Shown here piece by piece: positions 36,087 to 49,000 of a stretch of 64,000 bases of DNA (positions within the stretch are counted from its first letter, which is position 1; each line of letters begins with the position of its first letter). A model generated the notes under the pieces. It saw only the letters and a program-made list of their open reading frames with translations, had not been told where the DNA came from and did no database searches. A program made the position numbers and the translations under genes. The stretch spans positions 62,001 to 126,000 of the forward strand of contig JARKQC010000243.1 in NCBI GenBank assembly GCA_029974985.1, in the 5' to 3' direction. This DNA is from Bacteroidota bacterium (lineage in GTDB: Bacteria; Bacteroidota; Ignavibacteria; Kapaibacteriales; UBA2268).

Positions 36087-37602
36087 CTATTGAATCATTA
36101 ATATTATCTTCAATTTCAACTGGATAAATTCCTGTAAAACAAGCGGTGCAATATCCAATTCCTTCTTCTTGAGGAACTGATTCCATTAATTTTTTTTCGG
36201 ATAAATAATGCAATGAATCAACTCCAATTGCTTTTCCAATTTCCTCTTCGTTTGGATAATAATTAGCAATTAATTCTTCTTCACTCGGAAAATCCATACC
36301 ATAATAGCAAGGATGTTTTACTTGTGGTGATGTTATTTTTAAATGAATTGATTTTGGTTTAGCGCTACGAACTAATCTAATTAGAGCTTTTGATGTTGTT
36401 CCGCGTACAATAGAATCATCAACCAATACTATATTCCTATTTTCAATTACACCTTTTACTGGATTAAACTTTGCTTTTACTTTAAATTCACGATTATTTT
36501 GACCGGGTGAAATAAATGTTCTTCCTACATAATGACTTCTAATCAATCCAAGTTCGAATAAAGTAGGACTTGCAATTTTTGAATTTACTCTTGCATAACC
36601 AATTGTTGCGGTATTACCACTATCTGGAACAGGTATTGCACGTATTTTATCTTCTGAATCAAAAAGTGGGCTTTCTTCAGCAAGGCTTTTTCCTAATTTT
36701 CTTCTGACTTTATCAACAGAATGACCGAATATTTTGCTATCTGGGCGGCTAAAATACACATATTCAAAAATACAATGAGCAGAAATAGGTGTTTCATTAA
36801 CAATTTTATAACTTTTGATTTTTCCCGTTTTTCTTGTTTCTTCATCTATTACAACTATTTCATTGTGCATTATTGTTCGTATATATTCAAAATTATTTAT
36901 ATCAAAAGCGGCACTTTCCGAAGCAAGCATATAGGCGTAACCATCATCAAGTTTTAATCTTCCGATGCTGAGCGGTCTAATGCCCATAGGGTCTCTTGCC
37001 GCAATTAATTCATTATCTGTAAGCATTACTAATGAATATGCTCCACGTGTTTCTTTTAATGCAGAACGGATTTTTTCTATAACACTTTTTTCTTTACTTT
37101 TTGCGATTAAATGAAGAAATAATTCTGAATCAGTCGTTGTTTGAAAAATCGAACCTTCGTTTATAAGTTTTGTTCTAATAGTTTTCGCATTTGTAAGATT
37201 GCCATTATGAGCTAAACACAAAATCCCTGAGCTATAAATCATATTAAATGGCTGTATATTTGCCGCAGAAGAAGATCCCGTCGTTGAATAGCGATTATGA
37301 CCAACAGCCATATCACCTTTTAAAACATCTATTAAAACGCCATTTTCGGAAAATACATCAAGAACAAGCCCCATACCTTTTTTATAAGCAAATCTTTTTT
37401 TATTTTTTTCAGTATCAAAATAAACGCTTGTAATTCCGCTTGCCTCTTGACCGCGGTGTTGTAGTGCGTGCAAACCGTAATAGGTCATTAATGCGGCATT
37501 CGGATGACCATAAACGCCAACAACTGCACAATTTGGTTTTGCTTTATCTATTTCAATAGCTTTAATTTTAATTTTAGGATTATTAGGGTGGCTCTTGTAC
37601 AT
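36079..37602 (-). CDS. purF: Amidophosphoribosyltransferase
   Basis: 507 residues. It makes phosphoribosylamine from PRPP and glutamine, the first committed step of purine synthesis. The catalytic Cys (Cys25, in KPNCAVVGVYG) follows a 24-residue propeptide that must be cut off, as in Bacillus PurF. Cysteines in HCIFEYVYFSRPDS, KHPCYYGMDFPS and YCTACFTGIYP occupy the 4Fe-4S sites of the Bacillus-type enzyme, so this is the iron-sulphur form. The PRPP loop is IVLVDDSIVRGTTSKALIRL. The glutaminase half has LQHRGQEASGI and GHNRYSTTGSS. TATTTTTG (37640-37633) may be its -7 box. yraN overlaps its 3' end. Confidence 0.97.
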   Translation of the reverse strand: MYKSHPNNPKIKIKAIEIDKAKPNCAVVGVYGHPNAALMTYYGLHALQHRGQEASGITSVYFDTEKNKKRFAYKKGMGLVLDVFSENGVLIDVLKGDMAVGHNRYSTTGSSSAANIQPFNMIYSSGILCLAHNGNLTNAKTIRTKLINEGSIFQTTTDSELFLHLIAKSKEKSVIEKIRSALKETRGAYSLVMLTDNELIAARDPMGIRPLSIGRLKLDDGYAYMLASESAAFDINNFEYIRTIMHNEIVVIDEETRKTGKIKSYKIVNETPISAHCIFEYVYFSRPDSKIFGHSVDKVRRKLGKSLAEESPLFDSEDKIRAIPVPDSGNTATIGYARVNSKIASPTLFELGLIRSHYVGRTFISPGQNNREFKVKAKFNPVKGVIENRNIVLVDDSIVRGTTSKALIRLVRSAKPKSIHLKITSPQVKHPCYYGMDFPSEEELIANYYPNEEEIGKAIGVDSLHYLSEKKLMESVPQEEGIGYCTACFTGIYPVEIEDNINDSIDD

Positions 37603-37777
37603 AATTATTTATTCTTGTCATTTGTAAAATAACAAAAATAATAAACTAAATTGTTTCTTGTATTTTTTTATGATAAATTTTTTATTCTTTTATTTAGATA
37701 GAATTTCTAACTTACATAAAAAAAAATTATATAATTGAAATAATATAATTGTTTTATTTTATTATTTATAAATTTAG

Positions 37778-37785
37778 TAGTTTTG
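37778..37785 (+). promoter_or_regulatory. Candidate -7 box upstream of the HigA-like gene
   Basis: TAGTTTTG fits TAnnTTTG and lies 28 bases before the ATG. No TTG was found at the -33 distance, so it is a weak call on its own. Confidence 0.3.
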
Positions 37786-37812
37786 TATCATAAAAATTAT
37801 TAAAATGATAGT

Positions 37813-38142
37813 ATGAAAATGAAAAAGAATAATTTAACTTCTCTCGACGAGATTATAGAAAAAAAATACGGTACCATTGGTACAAAAAGTAGAGATGATT
37901 TTGAGAAAGGCTATCGTGAATTTAAGCTTGGTGCTATAATTAGGCAAGCAAGGCGTAAGAAAGGTCTTAGCCAAGAGCAACTTGCTCAAAAATGTGGTAC
38001 AAACAAAGCTTACATTTCAAAAGTTGAGAATAATATTAAAGATGTACGCCTATCTACATTACAAAGAATTGTGGAAGTTGGACTTGACGGGAAATTAGAG
38101 CTGGATATTAATCTTAATGCAAGCCGTTTTGCCAACTTATAA
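37813..38142 (+). CDS. HigA-like XRE-family HTH protein, without a neighbouring toxin
   Basis: 109 residues. The N-terminal ~35 residues (LTSLDEIIEKKYGTIGTKSR, then DDFEKGYREFKLG) and the Cro/C1 helix-turn-helix (IIRQARRKKGLSQEQLAQKC, then NKAYISKVENN) match the HigA-type antitoxins that pair with RelE/HigB toxins in Bacteroidota and Chlorobiota. In that arrangement the toxin gene is directly upstream. Here the 210 bases upstream hold no reading frame, and downstream is a terminator. It is therefore either an orphan antitoxin, perhaps guarding against an incoming toxin, or a plain transcription regulator. The gene has its own terminator. The ATG at 37813 is followed by a second in-frame ATG two codons later. 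Confidence 0.9.
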   Translation: MKMKKNNLTSLDEIIEKKYGTIGTKSRDDFEKGYREFKLGAIIRQARRKKGLSQEQLAQKCGTNKAYISKVENNIKDVRLSTLQRIVEVGLDGKLELDINLNASRFANL

Positions 38143-38183
38143 AACAAAAAAAATCTTACTAAAAATTCTTCATTTTTTTCTAC

Positions 38184-38214
38184 AAAAAAGTTGCCTTCGT
38201 CGGCAACTTTTTTT
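38184..38214 (+). terminator. Rho-independent terminator of HigA-like gene
   Basis: 12-bp stem (AAAAAAGTTGCC at 38184-38195, complement at 38202-38213) with a 6-base TTCGTC loop followed by T. The stem-loop is close to an ideal terminator, about 40 bases past the stop codon. Confidence 0.95.
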
Positions 38215-38322
38215 CATAAATAGCATAGTTTCTTTATTATAGTTTAATTTATAACTTAACTATCAAAATAATTTTAACAAAATAACTTCTTTATTAGTAT
38301 TGTATAAGGAATTTAATTTGTT

Positions 38323-41300
38323 ATGAGAAAAAAAATAGGGGAGAAGTATAATATTCTTAAAGATATTTTACTTCAAAAAATTCTTGTGCTTGATGGTGCT
38401 ATGGGTACTATGATTCAAGAGCATAAGTTAGGTGAAAAAGATTTTAGAGGAAAGCGATTTAGTGATTTCGAGTTTGATGTCAAAGGAAATAATGATTTGC
38501 TTAGCATTACTCAACCCGAAATTATTTTCGATATACATAAAAAATATCTCGAAGCTGGTTCGGATATTATTGAGACAAATACGTTTAATAGCACTTCTAT
38601 TGTTCAAAATGATTATCATCTATCAGAACTTGCTTACGAGCTGAATTTTACTTCTGCACAGCTTGCACGAAAGGCTGTTGATGATTATCTGAAATCTAAT
38701 CCAAATGAAATGCGTTTTGTTGCAGGTGCAGTGGGACCAACAAGTCAAACATTATCATTATCACCAGATGTAAATAATCCGGGTTATCGCGTAAAAACTT
38801 TTGATAAAATGAGTGAAGCATATTATACTCAAATCAAAGGATTAGTCGAGGGCGGAGTTGATATTATACTTATTGAAACAATTTTTGATACATTAAATGC
38901 AAAAAGTGCAATTTATGCGGCGTCTCGATATTTTAAAGATTCGGGCATATATTTACCAATTATGATTTCGGGTACGATTGTTGACCAAAGCGGTAGAACC
39001 CTTTCAGGTCAAACAACAAAGGCTTTTTGGATATCAATATCTCACACTCCAAATTTATTATCAGTTGGCTTGAATTGTGCTTTGGGAACAAGTCAAATGA
39101 GACCCTATATTAGTGAATTAGCTGGTATTGCAGATTGCTTTACAAGTTTATATCCAAATGCGGGATTGCCCAATGCTTTTGGTGGTTATGATGAGACTGC
39201 TCAATATATGGCTGAAATTATTGAAGATTATGCAAACGAAGGATTGGTAAATATTGTTGGGGGTTGCTGCGGGACAAGACCAGAACATATCCGAGCAATG
39301 AAAGAATCAGTTAAAGAGTTATCACCAAGAAAAATTCCACAAGCAAAGAAATTTTTACAATTAAGCGGTCTCGAAGCTCTTGTAGTTTTTGAAAATTCAA
39401 ATTTTATCAATATTGGCGAGCGGACCAATGTAACCGGTTCGTCTCAATTTAGAAAATTAATTGAAAATGATAAATATGAAGAAGCTCTTACTGTTGCTCT
39501 TCAACAGGTAGAAAATGGCGCCCAATTAATTGATATTAATATGGACGAGGGGATGCTTGATTCGGAGAAAGCAATGACAAATTTTTTAAATATGATAGCC
39601 TCCGAGCCAAATATATCAAAAGTTCCAATAATGCTTGATTCATCAAAATGGTCGGTAATAGAAGCGGGATTAAAATGTATTCAAGGCAAGGGAGTTGTAA
39701 ATTCAATTTCTTTAAAAGAAGGGGAAAAAGTCTTTATAGAAGAGGCAGAAAAGATTCTTGATTATGGCGCAGCAGTTATAGTAATGGCATTTGATGAAAA
39801 TGGACAAGCTGATACTTATGAAAGAAAAATTGAAATTTGCCAACGTGCATATAATATTTTAACGGAAAAAGTTGGATTTTCTCCTTATGATATAATTTTT
39901 GACCCTAATATTCTTACGATAGCAACGGGTATTGAGGAGCATAATAATTATGCTGTAAATTATTTAAACGCAACAAAATGGATAAAGGAAAATTTACTCG
40001 GAGCGAAAGTTAGCGGTGGAGTAAGCAATATATCATTTTCTTTTAGGGGAAATAATATAGTCAGGGAGGCTATGCATTCAGCATTTTTATATCATGCTAT
40101 TAAAGCAGGTATGGATATGGGAATCGTGAACGCAGGTCAGCTCGAAGTGTATGAAAATATTGATAAAGAACTTTTAGAACTTGTCGAAGATGTAATTTTA
40201 AATCGTAAAAAAGATGCTACTGAAAGACTTGTTGAATTTGCAGAAAAAATTAAGCAAGATTCGAAGAAAGAAGAAAAAATTGATGAATGGCGAAATTTAC
40301 AAGTAGAAGAAAGATTGTCTTATTCACTTGTTAAAGGTATTGTAGAATATATTATAGAAGATACCGAAGAAGCACGCTTAAAATATGATAATCCGCTCGA
40401 AGTAATCGAAGGTCCGTTAATGAAAGGAATGGATATCGTAGGCGAGCTTTTCGGTTCGGGTAAAATGTTTCTTCCACAAGTAGTAAAAAGTGCGCGAGTA
40501 ATGAAAAAATCTGTTGCTCATTTAATTCCATATATTGAAAAGCAATTAAAACAAACAGATAGGCAAAGTGCAGGAAAAGTATTACTTGCAACTGTTAAAG
40601 GTGATGTTCATGATATTGGAAAAAATATCGTTGGAGTAGTTTTATCTTGTAATAATTATGAGATTATTGATTTAGGTGTAATGGTATCTGCAGAAAAAAT
40701 AATTTCTACTGCAATCGAAAACAATGTTGATATTATCGGATTGAGTGGCTTAATAACCCCGTCACTTGAAGAGATGTCCTATGTCGCAAAAGAATTAGAA
40801 CGCAATAATATGAAAATTCCACTTTTAATCGGTGGGGCTACAACTTCAAAAGTTCATACTGCTGTTAAAATTGCTCCAAATTATTCACAAGCGGTCGTTC
40901 ATATTTTAGATGCAAGTAAGGGTGTACCCGTTGTTTCAAACTTATTGAATCAAAATTCAAATGAAACTTATATTAAATCTTTAAAAAATGAATATGAAAA
41001 AATAAGAGTATCTCATTATAAATCAATAGAAGATAAAAATTTAATTCCATATAAAACAGCAGTAGAAAATAAATTTCAAACTGATTGGGATAATTATGAA
41101 ATTAAAGCTCCAAATAATATTGGTCTTAGCATTTTTAAAGATTTTCCGATCGAAAAAATCAGAGATTATATAAATTGGACACAATTTTTTATCACTTGGG
41201 AAATAAAAGGGCGTTATCCTCAAATTTTTGACAATCCAGAGAAAGGTGAAGAAGCCCGTAAATTATTTAACGATGCAAATGAAATTCTTAATGAAATTAT

Positions 41301-42015
41301 CAATAATAAAGAACTTATTGCAAATGCTGTCGTTGGAATATTTCCAGCTAATACTATTAATAATGATGATATTGAAATTTATTCTGATGAAAATAGAACT
41401 GAAATTATCGAAACATTTAATTTATTAAGGCAACAATCATCAAAAATTAATGCGGCAAATTATTCTCTTGCTGATTATATTGCTCCGAAAGATACAAATA
41501 AAATTGATTATCTTGGGGTGTTTACTTGTACAGCTGGAATTGGAACAAATGAATTAGTAGCCAAATATGAAGCCGAAAATGATGATTATAAAGCTATTAT
41601 GGTAAAAATATTAGCTGATAGATTAGCAGAAGCTTTTGCAGAATTATTGCACGAAATCGTTAGAAAAGAAGTTTGGGGATATGCAAAAGATGAGAAAATA
41701 AGTATGGAGGATTTATTGTCGGAAAAATATATTGGTATTAGACCTGCTTCGGGCTATCCGTCTTTGCCCGACCACACTGAAAATATTAAAATTATGCGAC
41801 TACTTAATGCAAGTGAAAATGCTAGAATAAATCTAACAGAATCTTGTATGATGATGCCCGGAGCGTCAGTAAGCGGAATGTATTTTTATCACCCACAAAG
41901 TAAATATTTTGCTGTTGGACGATTAAATAATGACCAGATAAAAGAATATGCCCAAAGGAAGGGTATTGATTTTGATTTTGCAAAAAAATTATTAGCACAA
42001 AATTATTCTTTATAA
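38323..42015 (+). CDS. metH: Cobalamin-dependent methionine synthase
   Basis: 1,230 residues, all four modules present. Homocysteine domain (about 10-335): [15 protein letters not shown], zinc cysteines including [10 protein letters not shown] (near 313). Folate domain (about 355-620): [21 protein letters not shown]12 cap and binding domain (about 650-890): cobalt-ligand His in [18 protein letters not shown] (near 762), with [11 protein letters not shown] and [17 protein letters not shown] reactivation domain (about 920-1230): [14 protein letters not shown]. It transfers a methyl from methyl-THF to homocysteine via cobalamin. No cobalamin riboswitch is seen in the 180-base gap upstream. DUF454 and cdd genes follow closely. 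Confidence 0.98.
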   Translation: MRKKIGEKYNILKDILLQKILVLDGAMGTMIQEHKLGEKDFRGKRFSDFEFDVKGNNDLLSITQPEIIFDIHKKYLEAGSDIIETNTFNSTSIVQNDYHLSELAYELNFTSAQLARKAVDDYLKSNPNEMRFVAGAVGPTSQTLSLSPDVNNPGYRVKTFDKMSEAYYTQIKGLVEGGVDIILIETIFDTLNAKSAIYAASRYFKDSGIYLPIMISGTIVDQSGRTLSGQTTKAFWISISHTPNLLSVGLNCALGTSQMRPYISELAGIADCFTSLYPNAGLPNAFGGYDETAQYMAEIIEDYANEGLVNIVGGCCGTRPEHIRAMKESVKELSPRKIPQAKKFLQLSGLEALVVFENSNFINIGERTNVTGSSQFRKLIENDKYEEALTVALQQVENGAQLIDINMDEGMLDSEKAMTNFLNMIASEPNISKVPIMLDSSKWSVIEAGLKCIQGKGVVNSISLKEGEKVFIEEAEKILDYGAAVIVMAFDENGQADTYERKIEICQRAYNILTEKVGFSPYDIIFDPNILTIATGIEEHNNYAVNYLNATKWIKENLLGAKVSGGVSNISFSFRGNNIVREAMHSAFLYHAIKAGMDMGIVNAGQLEVYENIDKELLELVEDVILNRKKDATERLVEFAEKIKQDSKKEEKIDEWRNLQVEERLSYSLVKGIVEYIIEDTEEARLKYDNPLEVIEGPLMKGMDIVGELFGSGKMFLPQVVKSARVMKKSVAHLIPYIEKQLKQTDRQSAGKVLLATVKGDVHDIGKNIVGVVLSCNNYEIIDLGVMVSAEKIISTAIENNVDIIGLSGLITPSLEEMSYVAKELERNNMKIPLLIGGATTSKVHTAVKIAPNYSQAVVHILDASKGVPVVSNLLNQNSNETYIKSLKNEYEKIRVSHYKSIEDKNLIPYKTAVENKFQTDWDNYEIKAPNNIGLSIFKDFPIEKIRDYINWTQFFITWEIKGRYPQIFDNPEKGEEARKLFNDANEILNEIINNKELIANAVVGIFPANTINNDDIEIYSDENRTEIIETFNLLRQQSSKINAANYSLADYIAPKDTNKIDYLGVFTCTAGIGTNELVAKYEAENDDYKAIMVKILADRLAEAFAELLHEIVRKEVWGYAKDEKISMEDLLSEKYIGIRPASGYPSLPDHTENIKIMRLLNASENARINLTESCMMMPGASVSGMYFYHPQSKYFAVGRLNNDQIKEYAQRKGIDFDFAKKLLAQNYSL

Positions 42016-42017
42016 AA

Positions 42018-42458
42018 ATGACAAAATTTAGAATTGAAAAAAATAGATTAATAAGATATTTATATTTTATATTAGGTATAGTCTCTGTAATTATGGGAAT
42101 TATAGGGATTTTTGTACCAGTATGGCCCACAACTGTTTTTTTATTAATTGCTACTTGGTTTTTTATCAGAAGTTCAGAAAAATATTATTATAAATTAGTT
42201 AGAAATAAATATTTTGGAAAATTGATAAGAAATTATAGAGAATTTAAAGGAATTGAGAGTAAAACAAGAATAAAAACTTTAGTATTTTTGTGGACTACAT
42301 TGCTAATTTCTATGTATTTTATAAATAAATTATGGGTAATAATATTACTTATATGTGTTGGAATTGGTGTTACATGGCATCTTTTTGCTTTACGAACTAT
42401 TACAGATGAAGAACTAAAAGAGTTAAATGATGATAACTATATCTCTCAACAAAATTAA
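42018..42458 (+). CDS. DUF454 (YbaN-like) inner-membrane protein
   Basis: 146 residues. The family signature is FVPVWPTTVFLLIATWFFIR followed by SS, between two N-terminal membrane helices (about 14-32 and 36-52). Two more hydrophobic stretches lie at about 89-108 and 110-125. The function of DUF454 is unknown. It begins two bases after the metH stop and overlaps the cdd reading frame, so it is translationally coupled in a metH-DUF454-cdd unit. Nothing in the sequence explains the coupling with methionine synthesis. Confidence 0.9.
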   Translation: MTKFRIEKNRLIRYLYFILGIVSVIMGIIGIFVPVWPTTVFLLIATWFFIRSSEKYYYKLVRNKYFGKLIRNYREFKGIESKTRIKTLVFLWTTLLISMYFINKLWVIILLICVGIGVTWHLFALRTITDEELKELNDDNYISQQN

Positions 42459-42915
42459 TGAATTAGATAAAAAATTAATTGATTTAGCAATCAAAATTAG
42501 AGAAAAATCATACTGCCCTTATTCTAATTATGCTGTTGGTGCGGCATTATTGGCTGAAAATGATGAGTTTTTTTTAGGTTGTAATATCGAAAGTAGTGAT
42601 TATACTTTAACTACTCATGCTGAAATGCTGGCTGTTGATAATATGGTACAAAGTGGAAATCGAAAAATAAAAAAAATAGCAATAGCCTTAATTGGCAAAG
42701 GTGAAATCCCTGCTACTCCCTGCGGATTATGTAGGCAAAAAATCTTAGAATTCGATAAAGAAGGAAATTGCGAAATTATTATCGCAAATTTGAATCATAA
42801 TAATGAAATAGTGAATATTACTTATTTTACATTATCAGAGCTTTTACCATTTAGTTTTAATAGTTCATTTCTTAAATATTTTTTAAATTTTGAAACTTCT
42901 AATAATAATCAATAA
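42427..42915 (+). CDS. cdd: Cytidine deaminase
   Basis: 162 residues. The zinc-binding motifs are complete: THAEMLAVDN (His ligand and catalytic Glu) and PCGLCRQKI (two Cys ligands). SYCPYSNYAVGAALLA and LGCNIESSDY are typical substrate-binding segments. It deaminates cytidine and deoxycytidine for pyrimidine salvage. Length fits the tetrameric form plus a ~30-residue C-terminal extension. The first ATG overlaps the upstream gene by 32 bases; a second ATG follows immediately. A later start within the overlap is possible but none is marked by a better ribosome-binding site. Confidence 0.94.
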   Translation: MMITISLNKINELDKKLIDLAIKIREKSYCPYSNYAVGAALLAENDEFFLGCNIESSDYTLTTHAEMLAVDNMVQSGNRKIKKIAIALIGKGEIPATPCGLCRQKILEFDKEGNCEIIIANLNHNNEIVNITYFTLSELLPFSFNSSFLKYFLNFETSNNNQ

Positions 42916-42964
42916 TTATAGGTCAATAAGGTTCATAAATAAAATTTTAAATTCAAAATTTTAC

Positions 42965-42972
42965 TATTTTTG
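42965..42972 (+). promoter_or_regulatory. Candidate -7 box upstream of the RHS gene
   Basis: TATTTTTG fits TAnnTTTG and lies 57 bases before the start codon. The -33 position is A-rich and does not fit, so this is a weak call. Confidence 0.3.
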
Positions 42973-43029
42973 TATTTATATTATTTTATATTATTAATAC
43001 AACATAATTAAAATTGAAATTATAATTCA

Positions 43030-46000
43030 ATGAAAAGACTAATTGTCATATTTATAATTTTTTTGTTTAGAATACCACTATTTAGTATTGAATTTTCTAA
43101 TGAATTGATACCAAATAATGGTGATAATTATATTGTTGATGATTATCCCGATTTTAATAATAGAGGATTTAGATATTATCAAGATTACATTAAATTTTCT
43201 TCAGAAAAAGATGATTATAAACTTTATGTAAATGCTGTAAATGGAAATTTATATTACCAAAGACTTGATTACGAAATCGAAGAGATTGGTTTTCCAGTTA
43301 GGATTGTGTTTACATATAATTCGGGTAGCTCGTTTAGAGGTAGATATGGTAATTTTTGGCAATTAAATTATGCACTTAGATTGATTTCAAACAACTTAAA
43401 CAAAAATGTTGTTTTTGTATATCCCGACGATAAAACAAATATTTTTGAGTTTGATAAAATTACCAATACTTATAAGTCAGAAATATTCTTCAAAGACTCA
43501 TTAAAAATCTTAAACAACGGAAAATACGAAATTAGTTTTTATGATGATATATTATTTGGATCAAATCAAAAATTAATAGCTGTTTTCGATAGTAAAGATT
43601 CATATTTTCCAAGCGAAATTAGAGATGTCTATGATAATAAAATCTATTTTAATTATTTTGAAAGTGGTAAAATAAGTTCAATTTTTTATCAAAGTGGTCG
43701 AGTCGTTGAATTTAATTATTTAGGCGATTTAGTAAAAAAAATTATAGTACCGGGTGGAAAAGAAATTTCTTATAATTATGGTGCAAGAGGAAATTTAATT
43801 AGTATAAATTTACCTTCGGGAAAATATATTGGTTATGAATATGATGAATGTGATAATTTGACAAGAATAAGCACAGAAAAGAACGAAATTTTAATTTCTT
43901 ATGATGATGATTATCGCGTAAACACTATTCAAAACAATTATTCAGACTTAATATATAAAATAGAATATGATACTCTAAAAAAGAAAACTACTTTAATTCT
44001 GCCTGATTCATCGACACGCTATTTTATTTATGATGAAAAAGAAAGAAGCATAGAAAATGGGTTTGATAATAAGTTATTTGAAAAAATTATTTGGAATAAC
44101 AATTATTTAATTTCATCAAAAATTGATGGAAATGGTAATAAAATAACATATAATTATGATTCATTGAATCGTATAATTTCAATTATCGAACCAGATAATA
44201 TTCAGACAAATTTTATTTGGGAGAATGATAATTTAACATATAATTATAGAAATTCGCTAATTTCTAAATATAAATTTGATAAATATGGCAAAATTAAATC
44301 TGTAGAATTACCAGGTTTTGAAACTATTGATTTCAATAGAGATAATAGCGGACTTCTGACTGATATACAAATTGGAAATAGTATAAATACTAAGCTTTTG
44401 TATGATTTTCTTGGTAATATAAAAAGAATTAGTATCAATAATATTGACCATTTATTACTTAATTACAATAATGATGGATTATTAACTGAAATAACTGACG
44501 TTTATAAAAATAAAACAAATTATCTATATGATGATTTTAATTATTTAACTTCTATAAAATATCCCGATAAATCTGAAAAAGGTATTTATTTTTCAAATAA
44601 TTATCAAAATGTTATTTATGCAAAAAGAAATAAGGAAAGCTATTCATATTACTATGATAAAATAAATCGCTTAGTAAAAATAGGAGATGAACTTAATCAA
44701 TTCATTTATTTAAAATATAATGGTTTAAATGAAATTGAAATCTCTGCTGATAGCACATTGGATTTAATTACTTTTAATAATTTCGATAAAATTAAACAAA
44801 TAAAAATCAATAATAAGTTTTTAATTAATTATAATTATGATAATATATCTAATTTAATTAGTAGTAATTTCAATGGATTTACTCGATTATTTAAGTATAA
44901 TTCATTATCTCTTTTGACAGAAATAATTTATCCAGATAATTCATCTAAAAAATTTACTTATAATAGCTTAAGAAAAATCAATCAATATACTGATGAAATT
45001 GGAAATTCAATACTTTATAAATATGATGAGCATGGAAATTTAAGCAATAAAATTTTTTCTAATATTAACATTAAAATTGATTATGGAAATAATAATTTGC
45101 CAAAATCTGTTTATTATAATGATAAAAAGGAATATGATTATCTTTATGATGAATATGGATATTTAACTCATTATTCTGTTTTAAACGATTCTATTATAAA
45201 TTTTGAGTATAATTTATTGGGATTAAAAATAAGAACAATTATAAATAATCAATTAAATGCCGAATATCATTATAAATACAACAACTTATTAGATTCGGTA
45301 AGTTATTTTTCGGGTGATTTTCTTAGAATAGAGTATAATGATAGTCAAATTATTAGAAAATGGAATAAATCTGGATTTTTCACAAGTTATTTATACGATA
45401 AAAAATCACGATTAATCAAAGTTGTTGATGCTAATGATAATGAATCTCAATTCACTTGGGATAGATTTAGTAATTTGTTTTTATATACAGATAATTTTAT
45501 TAAACCTAAATTATATAAATATAATTTTAAATTTGATAAAATAAATATATTTTATCCTTGGACTGCAAGTTTTTCTTATGATGGGATTAATTACGGTAGT
45601 GGTTTTCAGGTTTCTAAAATAACAAATAGCAATAATAATATTATTAGCTTTTTATATGATAAAATGAATAATTTATCAAATATGATTGATGAAAATACGA
45701 ATATTATTTCTATTAATTATCAAAAAAATTCTTTAATTTCATCAATCAAAAATGGGATAGGCGAGCAATATAATTTTACATATGATTTCGCTAATAGACT
45801 TTTAAATATTAATAATCCAGAAAAATTTGATAAGACTTTTAAATATAATTCACTTAATCAAATTACAGAATTAAATGATTATTCTTTAAAAAAATATCTA
45901 ATAAATTATCATAATTCTAATAAATTGCTATCAATAAGCTCAGACAAATATATAATTACATATAATTATAACGAATTAAATCAACTTATCAATTTTAATA

Positions 46001-49000
46001 TAAATGATGCTTTCCGACTAAAATATAAATATGATAATTTTGGTAATATTAATATGATTTATAATCAAAATGAGGATTATATAATATTAAATTACGATAT
46101 TTTTGGAAATGTAATAAAAAAAATCAACTCAGATGGAGAAATTTTTAATTATTATTATACAAGAAATAATTTACTAAGACAAATCATTAGTAATAATAAG
46201 CTTGTATATAATTTGAACTATAATAATAGCAATAATTTATCCAAAATTCAGCTTGATAGCATAAATTTATTATCTTTTAAATATACTTATGTTAATTTGA
46301 TAAGCAATGTCTTAACCTTTGATAAATCAATAGATTATCAATATGACCTAATGTGGCAAATTAGTGATTATAGTCAAAATTCAAAACTAATTAAACAGTA
46401 TAGTTATGATTTTGCGGGGCGAGTAGTTAGTATAAAATATAGCGATAATCAAAAAGAACTATTTAATTATGATACAAAAGGAAATATAATTAAATTTACT
46501 AATAAAAATGAAAATATTATTGACTACAGTTATAATTATTTGAATAAACCTAAAAATATAAAATGGGCAAGAAATGATTCTATCTTAATAAATTATGATA
46601 ATGATGGCAATATTAAAAAATATACCTATCCAAATAATATTTATACTGAGCTAAATTGGTTAAGTTTTAATAGATTATCATCTATTAATTTATATAATAG
46701 TGGAACTGCTGAAATAAAATATTCTTCGAATGATGAATTTAATTTTGCAAAATTATTTTTCAAAAATGGTGATTCTAGTTCATATTATTTCGATAAAACA
46801 AATAGATTTTTAGGAGATTATGAACAAAATTTCAATAAACTAAATTATGATAAAACAGGAAAAATTGTAAAGGAAAGTGTATTTTATAATAAGCATAATT
46901 ACAAATTTATTAATTATTCTTATTTTGATTCTAAATTATCAAAAATCATTGATGGTGATAATGTAATTGATTTTGAATATCCCGAAAACTCAATTTTACC
47001 CAATATATTAAACTATAATAATACTCTTTATGATGTAAAATATGATGAAAAGCAACATATTACAAAGATTGGAAATGAAAATAATTCATTAGAATTTAAA
47101 TATAATAATTTGGGATATATAACTGAGATTAATAATAATAATGGTATTTTAAATTTTGAATATAATAACTTATTTCAAATTAATAAACTCATTAGAAATA
47201 AAGTATATGTTGTTGATATAAACTATAATTCTTCTAATAAAATAGCTCATATATTTGATAATTATTCTAATAGTTATAAACTAAATTATGATAATAAAGG
47301 AAATTTAATTAGGCTAACAAAGGCAAATGATAAGAAAATTGAATATTTATTCGATAATAATGCAAATTTAATAATATCACGAAACGCTGCATTTTACGAA
47401 ACAGGATATTTTTATAATAAACAGAATTTACTTTCTTCGTCAATTTTTTTTGATTATACTTCTAACGAACTAACTTATAATGATTTATTTAATGTTAATA
47501 CTATGAAAACTAATCATAGTTTGATACAGAATTATTCTTTTTTAAGTAAGCCTTTTGAGGAAATAATAAATACAAATATTGATTTCTTTAATTTTTTCAA
47601 ATTAAGTATTAATAATGAAAAAAATACCTTAAAAATTAATAATTCGATATTTTCACAAATAAATTATGATTTGAATAATCATATTAAATCAATCGTATTA
47701 GCTAATAATAGTTCTATAAATATTGAGTGTAATAATAAATTAAGAAAAATTATTTTTCCAAATAATTTTTCTGTAGTAGTAGAAAATATTGATGATTTAA
47801 GCGAAGAAATTAGAATTTTCTCAAGTAATTCGCTTTTATCAGAATTTAAAGTAGATTATAATGAAAATTATAAAATTAAATTAATATCAGAAAATTCAAA
47901 TGAATTATTAAGAAATAATTTTGATGAATATAAAAGAGTAAATTCTTGGTATAAAGATAGTGTTCTGCAAGATAGTTTAATTTATTCAGCAGATGGCAAA
48001 ATTCAAAAAATAATTAAAAAAAATAAAACAATTTCGACAAATTACAATGATTTAAATCAATTAATTCAATTTGATGATATTGAGTTAAGCTACGACCTTG
48101 TTGGAAATATCATAAAAAAATATTATCCCGTAGAAAATAAAAGTATATATTATGAATATGATTTTGATAATAAATTGATTTATATAGTAAATAAAAATAA
48201 TGATACAATCAATATATTATACTCTACGTTAGGTCATATAGTTGGTTTTAAAAATAAATATTATGAATTTCAGATTCCAATAATTTCAAATATTACTAAT
48301 AATAAGAAATCATATATCAAAACTGATAGTAGTGGTTCGGTATTAGAAGTTTTTGAATTATTTGAATTTGATGGATTGAAATTCGCATATAAATATGATA
48401 CAAAAACAAAAGATTATTATTATCAAATTTTCACAAAAAATCTAACAAGCATTGCAGATATTATTAATAACAAAATACTTAGTTATGCAAATAAAATCAG
48501 TCATTTTAAAATTTTTCTTGATAGCATATCTAATTTAGATAATATTTATTTCGAAGGAAAAATCTATATACCAAGTATAGATTTATATTTTGATGGACAA
48601 AAATTTTTCGATACTGAAATTTATTCGTATCTACAAGATGATAATTTCTTAAATCAAACTTTAAATACAAATTGCGATAATATGACAAAAAACAGTCTTA
48701 ATTACGCAATTCCAGAAAATTCAATAATTACTAATATTAATCCATTCAATAATCGTTTTACTAATTTGAAAAACGAGGCTAATCCTTATAAGGTCTTAGA
48801 AGAAGAAATTAATTTACATTTTAATAATTTTAGTACTTTTAATTTGTTAAGCTTTGCAAATTATGAGTTACAAAAATTCGACCCATTTTCATTAGAATTT
48901 AATAATTTATTAAATGATGATTATAAACTCGATGATAAGTATATAAATGTGCCTAAATTGCCTTTTGATCAACTTGATACGATGTTATTAAGTAGTAATT

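Noticed and set aside
38215..38322. Cobalamin or SAM riboswitch before metH
   Set aside because: The gap is only about 100 bases after the terminator and shows no riboswitch-like conserved core.
41822..42130. Short open frame opposite the metH/DUF454 junction
   Set aside because: It overlaps two well-supported genes on the other strand and has no independent evidence.
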